Shown piece after piece: positions 10,302 through 22,064 of a stretch of DNA of 64,000 bases. This stretch comes from Saturnia japonica (lineage: Eukaryota; Arthropoda; Insecta; Lepidoptera; Saturniidae), in contig CM065328.1 in assembly GCA_033032175.1 (NCBI GenBank), positions 12,276,690 through 12,340,689 on the forward strand, given 5' to 3'. Under the pieces are notes generated by a model, which saw only the letters and a list, made by a program, of their open reading frames with translations, was not told the DNA's origin and did no database searches. Within the stretch, counting starts at the first letter, position 1, and each line of letters opens with the position of its first letter. Position numbers and translations under genes: made by a program.

Positions 10302-11506
10302 TTAGGTCCTTAAATATGAAATTGGCGTTTTGTACGGGAGGAATATAAAGTCAATTTTTTTTTGGAAAATATATTTCATTAATCAAAGTATGCACCGTTG
10401 TTATCTATCACTTTTGCCATCTCATAGGTAGTTCATTGATCCCTTTAATAAAAAAACCATGGAGGCGAGAATCAATAAACTCTTTGAAGGCGCTTTGGAC
10501 TGCCACATCGGAGTTGAATTTTTTTCCTTGTAAGAAGTTGTCAAAATTCCGGAAAAAATGGTAATCTGTTGGAGCAAGGTCCGGGGAGTACGGTGGATGT
10601 CGCAAACATTCCAATTGTAGCTCATCTAACTTAGTGGTTGTTTGTTGTGCAGTGTGTGGTCTTACGTTGTCGTGAAGCAGCAGTGGCCTACAGCGATTGA
10701 CCAATCTCGGTTGTTTAGCAGCTAGTTCTTCCTTCATGGTTTGCAGTTGCTGACAATAGATATCTGCCGTAATCGTTTGGCCAGATTTTAGAAAGCTGTA
10801 GTGAACAACACCGGCGTTAGTCCACCAAACACTCACAAGTAACTTTTTCTGAGTCAATTTTCGTTTAGGGCAGGATTCGGCTGGGTCTCCATGCTTCAGC
10901 CATTGCGACGAGTGCTTCCAATTATCGTAGAGTATCCACTTTCAATCGACGCGTGTTGGCAAGTTCGATTCACTCAATTCATGAGGTACCCATTGTTCAA
11001 GTTTTTTTTTACTTTGCCGTTTTGCTTCAAGTGGATTAATACAGTTTTATCACTTACCCCGAAGCCTGCAGCTATTTCTGAAGTGCTTTGTGATGAATCC
11101 GCTTCCACAATAGCCTTTAATTCTTCATTTTCCACTTTGGTCTCCGGCTGTCCACGGGGTTGGTTCTGAAGATCGAAAACGTTAAAACCAAAAACGTACC
11201 ATGCTTTCTTTTGCGACAATAGCGCTCGCTGTACACATCATTAGTCCTTCGAGCTGTTTCTGCAGCACTGGTGCCACGGCAGAACTCGTACTCGTAAATA
11301 TACCGATATTTCATGTTTTCCATTTTACGGTAATAAGCGACGCCAAAGAAAAAAATAATGAGGAAAAAACAAATGAATGATTGTTTTCAAAACTCAAATG
11401 TACCAGCTAAATGAATTTATAAATTTGAATTTGGAATTCTTAACCTTAACTTTGAGATCAAAGTGGTCAGTACGACAAAATGCTAATTTCATATGTAAGG
11501 ACCTAA
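10302..11506 (-). mobile_element. mariner transposon with both terminal inverted repeats
   Basis: The left end reads TTAGGTCCTTAAATATGAAA and the right end, reverse-complemented, TTAGGTCCTTACATATGAAA; the match continues for nearly 40 bp with a few changes. Each end is flanked by TA (10300-10301 and 11507-11508), the expected target duplication. The 1205-bp length is slightly short for a roughly 1.3-kb mariner, consistent with internal deletions in the transposase. The gene runs on the minus strand. Both ends remain recognisable, so the copy might still be mobilised in trans. Confidence 0.93.
10408..11323 (-). pseudogene. mariner transposase (D,D34D), broken
   Basis: This would cut and paste the element by binding the terminal repeats and using a DDD catalytic triad. 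The N-terminal helix-turn-helix region begins MENMKYRYIYEYEFCRGTSA. A QNQPRGQPET linker and a second helix-turn-helix (SEIAAGFGVSDKTVLIHLKQ) follow. The C-terminal part is open for 149 codons and keeps LLLHDNVRPH and YSPDLAPTDYHF; 34 residues separate the two Asp, as in mariner. Breaks: frameshifts near 11230 and 11190, a stop in the second helix-turn-helix region, and a deletion plus stop just before KWILYD (about 10945), removing about 20 residues where the first catalytic Asp (family motif CDEKW) should sit. It cannot encode an active enzyme. Confidence 0.9.
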
Positions 11507-11689
11507 TATTTATTAATAAATAAACAAGTAGTATGTACTTTTTCCAGATTTGTATTGATTTGGGCCTTTTATCTATAAACCAATATTACCCAATAAAGTA
11601 CTTTAATTATTAAACATACAGTCCACTCGCGGATTAAGAACCTATCGATATATCAATTTGAACAGCAAGATTCCAGAGATAATTTTAAT

Positions 11690-11930
11690 AATTGTTTGAT
11701 GGTAACACTGCAAAATGACTGCACTGTGCCTTGTAGTATGCACAATACAACCCCAAAACAACGTCGATCACCGACAGATTGGCAATACACTGCCGTTTGT
11801 CGCTTTCATACTGGAGTACTGATGCTTCTTGGTAGCTGAATATATCTACAATGGCAGATCCCGAAGCGCGACCAACCAAATGAGGGTCACTGTGATGGGC
11901 TTATCACATGGTCAATGGTAGTCCAACACA
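11690..11930 (-). mobile_element. LINE 3' UTR fragment, family G (copy 3)
   Basis: Carries the family landmarks ACTGCACTGTGCC, a CACCGACAGATTGG block and GATCCCGAAGCGCGAC. It lies about 180 bp past the mariner end. Not coding. Confidence 0.6.
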
Positions 11931-12685
11931 ATGATGATGTCACCGGAATAAAATTAACGGGTCAACCGCCGCTCGTAAAGAGGTTGCGAATTAAAAAAAG
12001 GTACTGAACACTGATTGTCGATGTGAACGAGTTCTTATCCACTTTTCTATTTTTAAATTAAAGTGCGCACGCGGCTGCCAGTCGCGTCCAATAAGAAGGC
12101 TCGATTTGCTGGACGAAGGAAAAGGCGGGGCCACCCTTGCTAAGGTGAGATTAGCTGTATGATAAATTACCTTTGCCTTGTCATGCTTTTCGGCTTCGAG
12201 GCTATATCAAAATAATTACTCTTTTTATTTCACGCATTAAATTTTTTATTCTATTCTTTGGTAGTTAAGGCTTGTTTTCAAAGTTGCTTGAATGATAACA
12301 TTTACAAATTTGTTTCATTTTAAACTACCTTTTTTTTTAATTGCCAAATGACAGGTCTGTGGTGTTTAGTTCTCCTAAATTACACTTTATGGTACAAGAT
12401 TCGATCTCGATTTATAAATTGGCCATTTTACTTATTATGTTTTTGGAAAAGTGGTTATTATTTAATGCATTTTATGTTTTTATTTCGTACATATATTTAA
12501 GCAGTAAATATGTAGGTATTATCACTAAAGTATCGTGCAAACTAAGTGTCGCACTCTCAAGAAATAAGTAGCTGCTTTTCAAGGTCCATATCCGAGCTAT
12601 TACACTTAACTATTACTTAAAATCAGTGAAGCCAACTTTAATCGTAACAAAGAAAGTCAATGTAAAGGGAAATCTCCTTGAAGTT
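11931..12685. other. Unassigned sequence
   Basis: 12062-12155 is GC-rich (GCGCACGCGGCTGCCAGTCG, one CCAAT). The 76-codon ORF at 12341-12571 is low-complexity. Confidence 0.5.
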
Positions 12686-12842
12686 TTCTTTCTATTTGGG
12701 GCTGCCTGATTGATGAACCTCCACTTTACAGAAGATTACAGCCAAATAACTTTGTATTGTATTGAATAGAGAATCCTGGATCTCCATGGGGAAGAGGGAT
12801 TCAAGGATCGCATCGCGTTTTCATATGCTACGGTAACCGCTT
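12686..12842 (+). mobile_element. Dispersed repeat, family F (copy 2), truncated
   Basis: CTATTTGGGGCTGCCTGATT to GCTACGGTAACCGCTT, ending exactly where the T-run of the family G LINE begins. The LINE probably inserted here, or the copy was cut by it. Confidence 0.55.
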
Positions 12843-13602
12843 TTTTTTATTGTAACACGGCAAATTGACTGTACTGTCTCTGATGGTAAGCACAGTACAA
12901 GGCAAATATAACGGCGACCACGGAGAGATTATAATCAGTGGACGGTCGCTTCACGTAACGCTTCAAGGGACCGATGTCGTAAGAAGGAGGGAACACTTTG
13001 GCCGGGAGGTTGGTTCCACAGCTTCACGGTACAACAAATATAAGATATAGAGAACTTTTATTTGGTGCCGAGATGGAGGTTACCGTACAACTGTGACTCC
13101 GAAGCACAGCGCATGTGGTTCTGTTGGGGAAGGGAGAGGAGGGAATTAGTTTGAACAGCTCTTTAGAACACTCACCATGATACAGACGACAGAACACGTT
13201 CAGCGAGGCAATGTTCCTGTGCTGCTGAAGCGGCTTCATGTATTTGGTAACGTTTGAATCATTAACAACGCGAACAGCCCGTCTCTGCAATCTGTACATA
13301 GCATCGAGGAGGTATTTTGCGGATCCATCCCAGAGATGGGAACCGTACTCCAAACACAGCCGAACTTATGCCTTATAAAGAAGATACAGCTGACCAGCCG
13401 TGAAAAACAGCCGCATCTTGTTGAGGATTCCGAGTCTACGAGACGTAGTGGAGATGACACTGCCGATGTAATACGGATTACCAGCGAGACATAAGAGTGG
13501 GGAGGGGGGAATCCAGGAACGACGTACATAACACGTACACCTGAGTGTTCTTGGCGTCAAACTTAACCATATTATTTGCGCCCAGTGTAAATTAATATTC
13601 AT
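12841..13602 (-). pseudogene. 5'-truncated jockey-like LINE: reverse-transcriptase C-terminus and 3' UTR (family G, copy 1)
   Basis: On the minus strand this reads SRRLGILNKMRLFFTAGQLY, a stop in LYKA* where the family has Gln, then EYGSHLWDGSAKYLLDA, ASLNVFCRLYHGECS and a final LPAKVFPPSYDIG block. These are standard motifs of the thumb/C-terminal part of jockey-superfamily reverse transcriptases. A one-base frameshift lies near 13003. The 3' UTR follows and ends in a T-run on the plus strand (12841-12850), the reverse of a poly-A tail. Truncation at the 5' side is usual for target-primed LINE insertion. The UTR resembles seven other copies in the window (family G), linking those to a parent element. 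Confidence 0.85.
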
Positions 13603-13774
13603 CGCAAGGATTGGTAGAGAATGAGATGAACAAAAGTGACAGTGAGGATGACAGAGAAGTTCTTCGCGTCTCTTTTCTGCGTCTCCCCGTCTGTATGAAG
13701 GCTCTCTTTAATAACACCCATAAAAGGTACTGCCATCTGCATCACAATGAGTATGGTCTAATGGTATGCAGAAG

Positions 13775-13835
13775 AAACAGAGCTTACCATCATGTGGGAC
13801 TTAGCTAGTTGCCTGTAAAACAACAAAAAAAACTT
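13775..13835 (+). mobile_element. Family F 3' end fragment
   Basis: AGCTTACCATCATGTGGGAC followed by TTGCCTGTAAAAC and an A-rich tail. Confidence 0.45.
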
Positions 13836-14359
13836 ATTTATCAAAGATTTTGTTTATCGTAATAGCAAATTTAACTATTTTACAAAGAACAAAACGTAAA
13901 TGACAAAGCTGTATTTAAAAGTCGAAAAAGAACCTTATCATCTGTCAAATCTGACATTTCGGCAGCCATTGTGTCGGTCATCGGCCAATGGCGCGGACTC
14001 CTTTGTATTTCAAATGTTTTCTTTTTCATTTTCAATGGCCCATTGTTTTCGACTCGCATTTCTTTAGAAGACTTGATTTGTATCAAACTTGTTTTTAAAT
14101 AACGCCAAGTCAGAATAAAATTCAACGGCCGGATAATCGTATTATCAAGCTGGTGTAAGAAAAATAAATTCACATATTTTTCAGAGATTTCATATTATTT
14201 AATAACTTAAAATTTCATTGAGAGATGATTTTGGTTATGTGTTGTTAATTTAAAATGAAAATTTTTGGTAGTAAGTGAAAATGTAAATAACTATATAATA
14301 TCTTAATTCAATAAAGAATTATTAAAGTTTTAAGAAACTACGATTTTTATAAGCACTAC

Positions 14360-14404
14360 GCGTTCTTCAGTCGTGCACGCGAACGAAGCCGCGGACACAA
14401 CTAA
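14360..14404 (+). mobile_element. Helitron-like family B, terminal 3' hairpin only (copy 4)
   Basis: GCACGCGAACGAAGCCGCGG then ACACAACTAA followed by T. It still has the CTRR ending. Confidence 0.5.
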
Positions 14405-15110
14405 TGTTATATAAAGACTTTAGCCTCGATATTTACAGATCGATTGTCGTCAATTACTTAGCATTCAGTGTAATTTAGTAATTTGCTAAGCGTGTAAGAA
14501 AAACGCAAATATCTTGAACCAACATTTCAATCAATGCTTGACGGTTTAGTCTAAATTTCTGATTGAAAATCCCAGACATGTCCAGCAGATATCACCAAGA
14601 GCGTACGAACAAGCGAGCCTTTCCACCCCCCTCTCTCTAGCAGAGTGTGGATACATGCGCAACGCAAATTCTCCAGCATGGTGGAAAAATATACCTAAGT
14701 ATTGCTATTTCTAACGAACAACTTGAAGATATAATATAGTCAATGGAGTTTCAAATATTTATAGAGAGCGCGACACTGCAACAAGGTACGCATAAAATTT
14801 GAATATTGGCTTTCCCTTGCCTGCCTGAACAAAACTCATCCATCCGACTTTCTCTCTCTTTCTATTATAACATACGAAGGTGTGTTTGCGTGTCAGTATT
14901 GGGATTCGCGCAAGCCCTTTAGGCGGAGCCCCTCAGGGTGGTCTCGTGAAATAGACGCGTGTTGAAAAATTCAGTGGTTTATCAGTTATTTTTTATGGTA
15001 CATGTAGCTACATAAAACTTACATCGATGTGATCTTTGTGAATTGGAGTAACTAATTGTTGAACAATATTTAACATGTTTGATTTTTCAGTAATTTCGTT
15101 CCTGAGGTGA

Positions 15111-15125
15111 GGGGGGGGGGGGGGG
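15111..15125. repeat. G15 homopolymer
   Basis: Fifteen G followed by CTTTCGCCCGACCCC. Assembly of the exact length is uncertain. Confidence 0.85.
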
Positions 15126-15224
15126 CTTTCGCCCGACCCCGCACAGATTTTCTATTAACCATTCTACACAATCTTACACGGAGTAAAAAGACGATATGAT
15201 GTAACATGTATGGTAACACACTAT

Positions 15225-15325
15225 TAGCTCTCAAGTGTAGCAGCCGGAACACACCTGTAGATGCTTGGCAACAATGCCCTACCACTGTTCCATGGTTTCA
15301 TCACGCCACTCACTCATTGCTACCT
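15225..15325 (-). mobile_element. SINE-like repeat, family A (copy 7), middle fragment
   Basis: Contains GCTCTCAAGTGTAGCAGCCG and ACACACCTGTAGATGCTTGG. A deletion removes the AACTTGAGGGTGGTAG block. Confidence 0.55.
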
Positions 15326-16910
15326 CCTTGGTTCTCAGCCCATCTGTCATGAAGACATTCTTTATTCGTCGTTTCATAAATACAATCGCCACTTAAGAAC
15401 TACTATCCAATTGGTTGGACAGGAATACGAGTTAACTTTCGTCTAGTGAAATTAGTGATTTTACCCTTAATGGGTGATGGGTACAAAATTGGCCTTACAA
15501 AGGAAAATTGGTCTAATTTTGACTTAAAATATAGTATTGTATTGACACTAAAAGCTTTTTCTGCCGTCTCACCCTCCCCAGGAAATGCGGGGTAATTTTA
15601 AAAAAGTACAGTCGCTGAGAATATCTTTTGTACCTTTTAAAAAATTCAACAAATTAAAACATTTCTTTTATATTTAATTTTAGCTTCTAGGAGCGACTCG
15701 TTTGAAGTGTCTAGATCACGGCAATTAGCTTGTTACGTAGTGAAAAGGTTAATTATTGAGCATGTAGCAGTGCAATCTAGACCTAACACTTGAGGTGTTT
15801 TTAAAACAAAATGCTAATTAACAATAAACAAATACATTAATGGTAAAATAATGTGACACATACACAAGAAATGTACAAATTTATCACAAGCGTAATGGCT
15901 ATGGATTCTTTAGGTATTTGAGGCTATGGTAGTCGCTTACCAACAGGCGGATCGTATGCTTGTTTACCACATTTGTTGTATAAAAAAACAGCTATCACGA
16001 CTAATACAAGCATGGTGAATAATCTGCTTGTTTTTTTAAAACATCCGTTGTATCACTTACAGGCCTTTGCAGTGGTAGTTGACAATTGTAAATTCTCACC
16101 TTTCAACAATTGCTTATTTATTTATAAGTTATACTGATTATCAGGCATGGGCGCTGACAGTAGGGTACAAGGGGGTGCGGATGCACCCTGCGGTCGGGAA
16201 AGAAAAAATATTAATTGAAAAAATAATTTATTGTTTGAATAAAAACTTAAGGCGTCTAGTTTGCTCTTCAAATTTGTACAATACATATATAATTATCCAT
16301 AAATTATAGATTTATTAGTTAATAGTATAGTCTGTAGATATTGATGCACCCCCTTGAAAGTAATCCTGGTGCCACCCATATGTTATCAGGGTATAGATTT
16401 CTACAGTTGTTAAAAAGCATCGAACAGGGAAACAAACATTCCAAAAACATATAATTCAAATGAAATTTTGTTTATGTAACAAAGAAAATTTTGCAATATA
16501 GCAAACGAAAACTATAGTTATAATATTAACGTTTTAAAAAATCTTTCATTAAAAAAAATCACAGCTAACAAAACGTCTTCGACAAAATAATATCTTCTTG
16601 AAACATATCGTGTAGACGAGTGTACGCCGCGCCCTTCATGTGCCCGATAATATTTTGACAGACAATTTTTAGGGTACCGCGCGTTAAGTTAAAAGCTTTT
16701 CGAGTGATGCCACAACGCGACGGCCGCCTCTAAAAAGGGGAGGTAGATTTTAAGATTTTTTAACTTGTGCGACATAAAAAAATATGTCTTGACCCACGTA
16801 CCATTGATTCATTTAAATTAATATTTCTTGCACTAGGTCATCGCTAAAACTATTTGTAACTTTTGAATTAGTTAGTTAGTTATTATATTGTTTTTTTATC
16901 TTTATTAGTA
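15326..16910. other. Unassigned AT-rich sequence
   Basis: Apart from the F fragment at 15.9 kb nothing is assigned. A GC-richer patch at 16620-16745 (GCCGCGCCCTTCATG, ACGCGACGGCCGCC) is single copy. Confidence 0.5.
15917..15985 (+). mobile_element. Family F 3' end fragment
   Basis: CGCTTACCAACAGGCGGATC, then GTATGCTTGTTTACC and an A-rich stretch. Confidence 0.45.
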
Positions 16911-17140
16911 TAGCGTTATGGCTAAAATTTCACCTGGTCTTAAGTGACAATGTGGCCCAAGATGTTAACACGCTAAGCCTAGTGGAAGACAGGCTCTCAA
17001 GTGCAGCTGCTGGAACACGCCTGCGGATGCTTGGTGATAGATTTTTCAACTTGAGGGTGGTAGACAACCAAGCGGGCATTAGAAAAAGCTCAACAACAAT
17101 GCACCATGTCGAGTTAAGGAAAACCAACAGCACCGCACCA
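16911..17140 (-). mobile_element. SINE-like repeat, family A (copy 3)
   Basis: One of the two best copies; it runs TAGCGTTATGGCT, GTGGCCCAAGATGTTAACAC, CTCAAGTGCAGCTGCTGGAA and CAACTTGAGGGTGGTAGACA. Chance ORFs on both strands here are products of the repeat. Confidence 0.65.
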
Positions 17141-18162
17141 GCACCGTTTTTAAACAGCCATTCATTGCGAGTGTACACAGATTAGATATACCTACATTTT
17201 TAATATTACAAAGACCAATATAAAATATTAGCAAAAAATAATAATAACATATTGCTTCAATTTCATTATTTTAATAGCTTTTACATTTTTATAATGCAAA
17301 ATCCAAAAAGCTCTTGAGTGTAAAATAATATTTTATACCAATGGAGTAAAGTAAAGAAGAATTTTTTCTTTGATCACCACAAAAACCTAACAGAATCTTG
17401 TTCACATAATATTATAACCATCTGTGATGAATACCTAAAACATTTATAAAAGACTAACATTAAACATAGTAGCTATTTGGTAAAAATAATTATAAATGAA
17501 ATCAAACAAACTAAGAGTCATAACATAGTAAATTATAAAAACTTGAGGTCATAAGGACAATAACAAATACAGGCAGTCCTCTAGTTAAGCAAGACGTTTC
17601 GAGTTATTATAAACAACATTTTGATAAAATTCCTCCGACAAACTCACTTTTTTCAATTTACGTCATAAGCGAGGCGAATTCACATTAAATAACATACGGT
17701 TGATCCACTTACCGAACTTGCGCTCACAATTCTGGAAGCTTAAAGATTTTTTTTTCTCATATTTATTTCCCTTGTGATAAAATCAGAAATAATAAACCAA
17801 AAATAATTACTAATTCTATAAATAGAAGAACCTAACACCTCGGTTTCATAAACGTATGAAAAAAAAAACAAACAATTCGAGTTACGTTGTGTATTTCATG
17901 GTATAAGTACCTACGAGGTTTGCTTGTGTTACCTTTTTCATATCAAACTTATTGTAGTATATAGGAGGGGGGGGGGGGAAATGCTTCGTGCCCATTCAAG
18001 CATGTTAAGTTATCAACCCAATATTGGGCTTCGGTTTAATCTGCCATCGCTTTTGAAGGGCCAAGGAAAATAACTCTAGATACGCCAATGGTCGTTCGTA
18101 CCTCTATATACAACCAAGCAAATTTACTGAAATTTAAATTTGCGCAACTATAAACATCGTTA
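17141..18162. other. Unassigned AT-rich sequence with a G12 run
   Basis: No ORF above 60 codons on either strand beyond the A repeat; nothing recognisable. Confidence 0.55.
17967..17978. repeat. G12 homopolymer
   Basis: Twelve G in otherwise AT-rich, unassigned DNA. Confidence 0.85.
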
Positions 18163-18860
18163 TTTTTTTTTATTGTATCACGACACAGTGACTGCTCTTT
18201 GCCTGAAGATATGCACAGTACAATTTAAAAACAACGGTGACAACTGAGTGATCTGCAATATCAGCGGTCACCGCTGTCAAACCGACTTGCTAACCTCTAG
18301 ATACACCGGCTGATCCCGAAGTGCGACAAATCAAAACAGAGTCACTGTGGTAATTTATCACCATGTACATTGTGGTTGCGAATCAGCCATACAGATTTCT
18401 ACCACCCAGGTTTAGTACCTACTGGATCATCGATGATCCCGGAGTATGCCCACTGTCTTAGCATCCATAATAATTATCGGTAACATGAGAGCAATGCTTT
18501 GGTAGCTGATAAATACAGTGTGTTTCCACTCTGACATACAACTAGTGTTACCACGAATCTCTATAAAATCAAATCAAACCAGGATAGCTTGGTTACCCCA
18601 ATCCAGGTGTTTTCATAAAACCATATGAAGCAAACCACTAACCTTGATCGCTGCGACTTCTGCTTACTGTCACACACGTACTAAAGTTAAGTTGTAAGGA
18701 TTTGTTCTATATTTCACCAGGATTGCAATATTATACCAATAAAAAACACACCGCGTCGTCCGCTCTCGAACCGTAATTAGGTTTAACTGACCGGCCGTCA
18801 TAAAAAATGTCACTCCTAGCCTCCGACCCTGGTATCGCGGTTTACCCACATATGAAATTA
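18163..18860 (-). mobile_element. Decayed LINE, family G (copy 2)
   Basis: The 3' UTR starts at the T-run at 18163 and runs to about 18400. At 18785-18835 the minus strand encodes GRRLGV...FFMTAGQLN, aligning with the same segment of the 12.8-13.6 kb copy after a small deletion. The spacing (about 670 bp versus 590 bp) fits one insertion whose middle has decayed; that link is inference. Confidence 0.6.
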
Positions 18861-19059
18861 CAAAAACCGCCTGGACAACTTGACTTCGTAAGAACAATTG
18901 TCTTAGAATATAATATACTTCGCACGGATGCAATTTACTTACATAAGAAGAAAAGAAACAGCAAAGGAAAGGATGAGAAATCTTTAAGTAATAAAAATAA
19001 AATATTAGTACTTATTGGGACCAAAACTATTCTATCTTTTAAGTTCGACCAAATTACAG

Positions 19060-19150
19060 ATATTTACGAAATTTGATCAAAATCGGTTCAGTAGTTTCGG
19101 AGTTTATCCCGAACATACATCGTGACACGAGATTTTTATATATATAAGAT
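19060..19150 (+). repeat. Retroelement-tail-like sequence
   Basis: AATTTGATCAAAATCGGTTC, AGTAGTTTCGGAGTTTATCC and GAACATACATCGTGACACGA, then a TA-rich end. It lies against the D element at 19157. Confidence 0.4.
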
Positions 19151-19156
19151 ATACTA

Positions 19157-19735
19157 TAACCAATAGGTTTCACTTTCACCCGTGTTTTTATCCGACAAAC
19201 AGCGCGCCGCCAACGCACCTGTGTTTTGAATTATCTTTTAACTTATGTCTCCAAATAACATGCTATGAAGGATAAAATTTAATTTCATAAAATTATCTTT
19301 ATGATGAAGTAACTTTTATTGGCCAAGATTAATATGAGATGCATAAAAAAACACTGATAATGAATTTTTAATCTTCAACAAAAAAATATAGCAAAATATC
19401 TTATTGTGGATTATGTTTATGAGATAATTAAACTATCACGGACTATTTTAGAAAAAAATAAGGACCTATACTTTTTTACAAGATTTACCATTACGCCTGC
19501 GCACGCGGTTAAAGCAGTTCAGGAACACTTTGACTTCCGGTTTACTTAACAAAAATCAATATTTAAGGCTAACTCAAAGTTGTAGACTAATGATAGATAG
19601 CCTATACTATTTCTCGTGAGTCTGGCTATCATATTCAAAAACATTTTTTCCAATCCGACTTGTAGTCCCAAGGATTATCGTGTTTAAACAGACAAACAAA
19701 AAAACTTTTCCGTTTTAATAAAATATAAGTATAGA
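19157..19735 (-). mobile_element. Helitron-like family D (copy 4)
   Basis: 5' TCTATACTTATATTTTATTA on the minus strand at 19735. Body landmarks on the plus strand: AGCCTATACTATTTCTCGTG, ATGATGAAGTAACTTTTATT and TATCCGACAAACAGCGCGCC. The 3' CTAG end is decayed. Confidence 0.65.
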
Positions 19736-20194
19736 TTATTTATTGTATTATTAGTGTTCGTATAGAAGTAAATTGTGTATAAAAGCATATACACGCGTTC
19801 AGTATAAGATGCGTTTGACATTGGCAAAATTGCCTACATAGACAGAAAACAAAAAAAAAAAACATGCGCGAATATTTTGCAGCATACTTATCGACGTCAC
19901 GTTTTATTAACACTCGATGTTGTTCCCAATCTAATTTACGTACTGCGGGCTATACGTAGGTATATGAAAATCGATTCTTAAGCAGTTAACTGCAATAATG
20001 ATGATTAGCGATTTTATATTTAAACCTTTCCCACATCCGTGCAATAATTGTTGTGGGACCATGTCGGGGCCGTATCTAATAGTAACGCTGTGGGCGTTCC
20101 GTGGGAACTCACTGCGTGACCAATCGGACGCGTGTCGGAGACGTTACGTGGCTTATAATACAATTTAATGAACTAACTAAACTTATATACAGTA
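19736..20194. other. Unassigned sequence
   Basis: AAAACAAAAAAAAAAAACATG near 19845 is low complexity; the rest is single copy. Confidence 0.5.
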
Positions 20195-20682
20195 GTAGCT
20201 GTGCCCGCAGCTTCGCTCACGTGGATATAGAATGTCCCCGCGAATCGTCCTCTCCCGCTTCCGGCTATTTTAAAGACAAAAATGCTTATTTTGGGTGTTT
20301 CTTAGAAGATAGACATGTACTCTACCGAATTTTTTGTAGGTATTTTTAATGCCTACAATTATGTAGTACATTAATTTGCTATATCTTCGTATGGTTTACT
20401 CAGCGTAAGCTATTTAAGCAACCGAATTGATTCACCATGACCAGTTTTTTTATTTGTGTGGAGCCCTAATTATTTTTCTAAAATAAAAGTAGCCTAAGAT
20501 ACTCCCTATATTATCAGCTATTTATTAGTGAAAGTCACGTCAAAATCGGTCTAACCGTTTCGGAGATTACCTGGAACAAACAGACAGACAGAGAAATTTT
20601 TTAAAAATTAGCTTTTTGTTATAGGTATCGTATATACTTTCATGTGCATTTAGTGAAAAACTGTAAACTGTAATTGTATAGA
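20195..20682 (-). mobile_element. Helitron-like family B, near full length (copy 5)
   Basis: Minus-strand 5' end TCTATACAATTACAG (20682), 3' end with hairpin and CTAC at 20195 (CTAG expected). Body landmarks on the plus strand: GGCTATTTTAAAGACAAAAA, TTTACTCAGCGTAAGC, CGTTTCGGAGATTACC and GAACAAACAGACAGACAG. Confidence 0.75.
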
Positions 20683-21067
20683 TTTTATCAAAACTAGGGG
20701 GCACGGCACAAGTCATATAAAATCCCACAATATGTAACAAGGAATATGTTAACCTTATTGTCTTGTCATTAGTTAAAATGGTTTAGGCTCATATAATTAG
20801 GAACAGTAGGTTCTAAAGAATGTAATTTAACGTGTAAAAGATGAGCCACATTTTAGCCAAAATTACTAGTTTTTTTATATCCACCTCCTTCTAGACTTGG
20901 CTGTATAAGAGATTTCTCTACTTTGTATATACAAACCATCTCAATCGAGACTTGGCCCGTTTTTTACAGCACGTTTTTCTTGGGATTATATTTATTTATA
21001 CAAAGTTAAATAAATTATTTTTACACAATAAAAAGTCAAAAAATATGACGGGACCAAGGATATATAA
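20683..21067. other. Unassigned AT-rich sequence
   Basis: Nothing recognised. Confidence 0.5.
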
Positions 21068-21245
21068 GAATAAGGGTTAAGGAAATATGGTAAGGAATAT
21101 CAGTAATCCATCTTTTATAGAGACAAGTTGAAAATGGGCAAACAGTAAATAGTAAAGTACAATTCAAAAACCCACCAAAATGGCGCTAGTATAGTAAGAG
21201 TCAATTATGCTCTTTCGTGGTTTATAGTTTTTACTGTTGTAAAAT
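21068..21245 (+). repeat. Dispersed repeat, family M (copy 2)
   Basis: ATCCATCTTTTATAGAGACA, ACAATTCAAAAACCCACCAA and CTTTCGTGGTTTATAGTTTT. Confidence 0.45.
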
Positions 21246-21419
21246 ATTTTTAAAAAAGTAGTACATAATGGGAAAGTTTTTGGAGTGAAAAGTTATCTGA
21301 GCGGACGAAAATGAAAAAATAATAATATTTGGCACTATCTTTGAAATTTACGAAATTATTAATTTGCTACTGTGACGTCACCCTAATTAGACGCTTTTTG
21401 ACGGACACTTTTACATACA

Positions 21420-21562
21420 TAAAGGCCCCTAGAAAGTTTTATCAAGGGAGCCATCAACTTGTTAGGATATTGAGATGGTCATAAGATAGGACTATATTCA
21501 CTTGATAATGGCAGTAATGGTCTTCAAGGACTAGTTGCCAAGTTAGGAAGAAGAAGAGATGG
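21420..21562 (+). mobile_element. SINE-like family E, 3' end (copy 1)
   Basis: AAGGGAGCCATCAACTTGTT, TTCACTTGATAATGGCAGTA, CTAGTTGCCAAGTTAGGAAG and a short GAA tail. Directly upstream of copy 2 in the same orientation. Confidence 0.55.
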
Positions 21563-21599
21563 TACTCCTCTACCCTCCATAAATAAAATTAATTTAGTG

Positions 21600-22064
21600 A
21601 TTTCACGGGATTTTGAAGTGATTTGTTACGGTTTTTATTTCTAATTCATTAACTTGGACATTTGGCCATATATTATTTAATATTGGTGGTGTATTGCGTG
21701 ATATAGGTCGGTTATTGTACTTAAGTGGAGTGGATTGTAGATATAAACTAAAAGCTTGCGTTTTGAAATCTCACAAAAACTCCCTGGACCGTTCTAACAA
21801 GGGAGCCATCTTGTTAAACGCCACTTTGAATACAAGTCACCTACTACTACGAAGGCTTAAAAACATTGACGCTGGCAAGTGCTTTTTGCAGCGCCATAAC
21901 AAGAAAAAGGAGAATGGATTCACATGATTGATGGTTAAGTTGGTTAGGATACTGAATCGTCATAACACATAACAGTAGGTATAATTCACTCGATAATGAC
22001 AGTAATGGTCTCCATTAAAGAGGACCGGTTGCCAAGTTAGGGAGAAGAAGAAGATGGTTAACTT
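21600..22064 (+). mobile_element. SINE-like family E, long copy (copy 2)
   Basis: ATTTTGAAGTGATTTGTTAC to GACCGGTTGCCAAGTTAGGG and AGAAGAAGAAG. It holds about 130 bp more in the middle than the 55.1 kb copy (around 21815-21940). Confidence 0.6.

Larger units (their letters stand above)
13836..15224. other. Unassigned sequence around a small B relic and the G15 run
   Basis: Near 13955-14005 CGGCAGCCATTGTGTCGGTC and a CCAAT occur. 14620-14640 is CT-rich. No protein-like frame stands out. Confidence 0.5.

Noticed and set aside
10800..10857. WWTN in the mariner read as a lost catalytic Asp
   Set aside because: On reflection the first mariner Asp is in the (C/G)DEKW motif, not WWD; the real defect is the deletion just before KWILYD.
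16952..17185. Overlapping 77- and 82-codon ORFs on opposite strands
   Set aside because: Both lie inside the family A SINE-like repeat.
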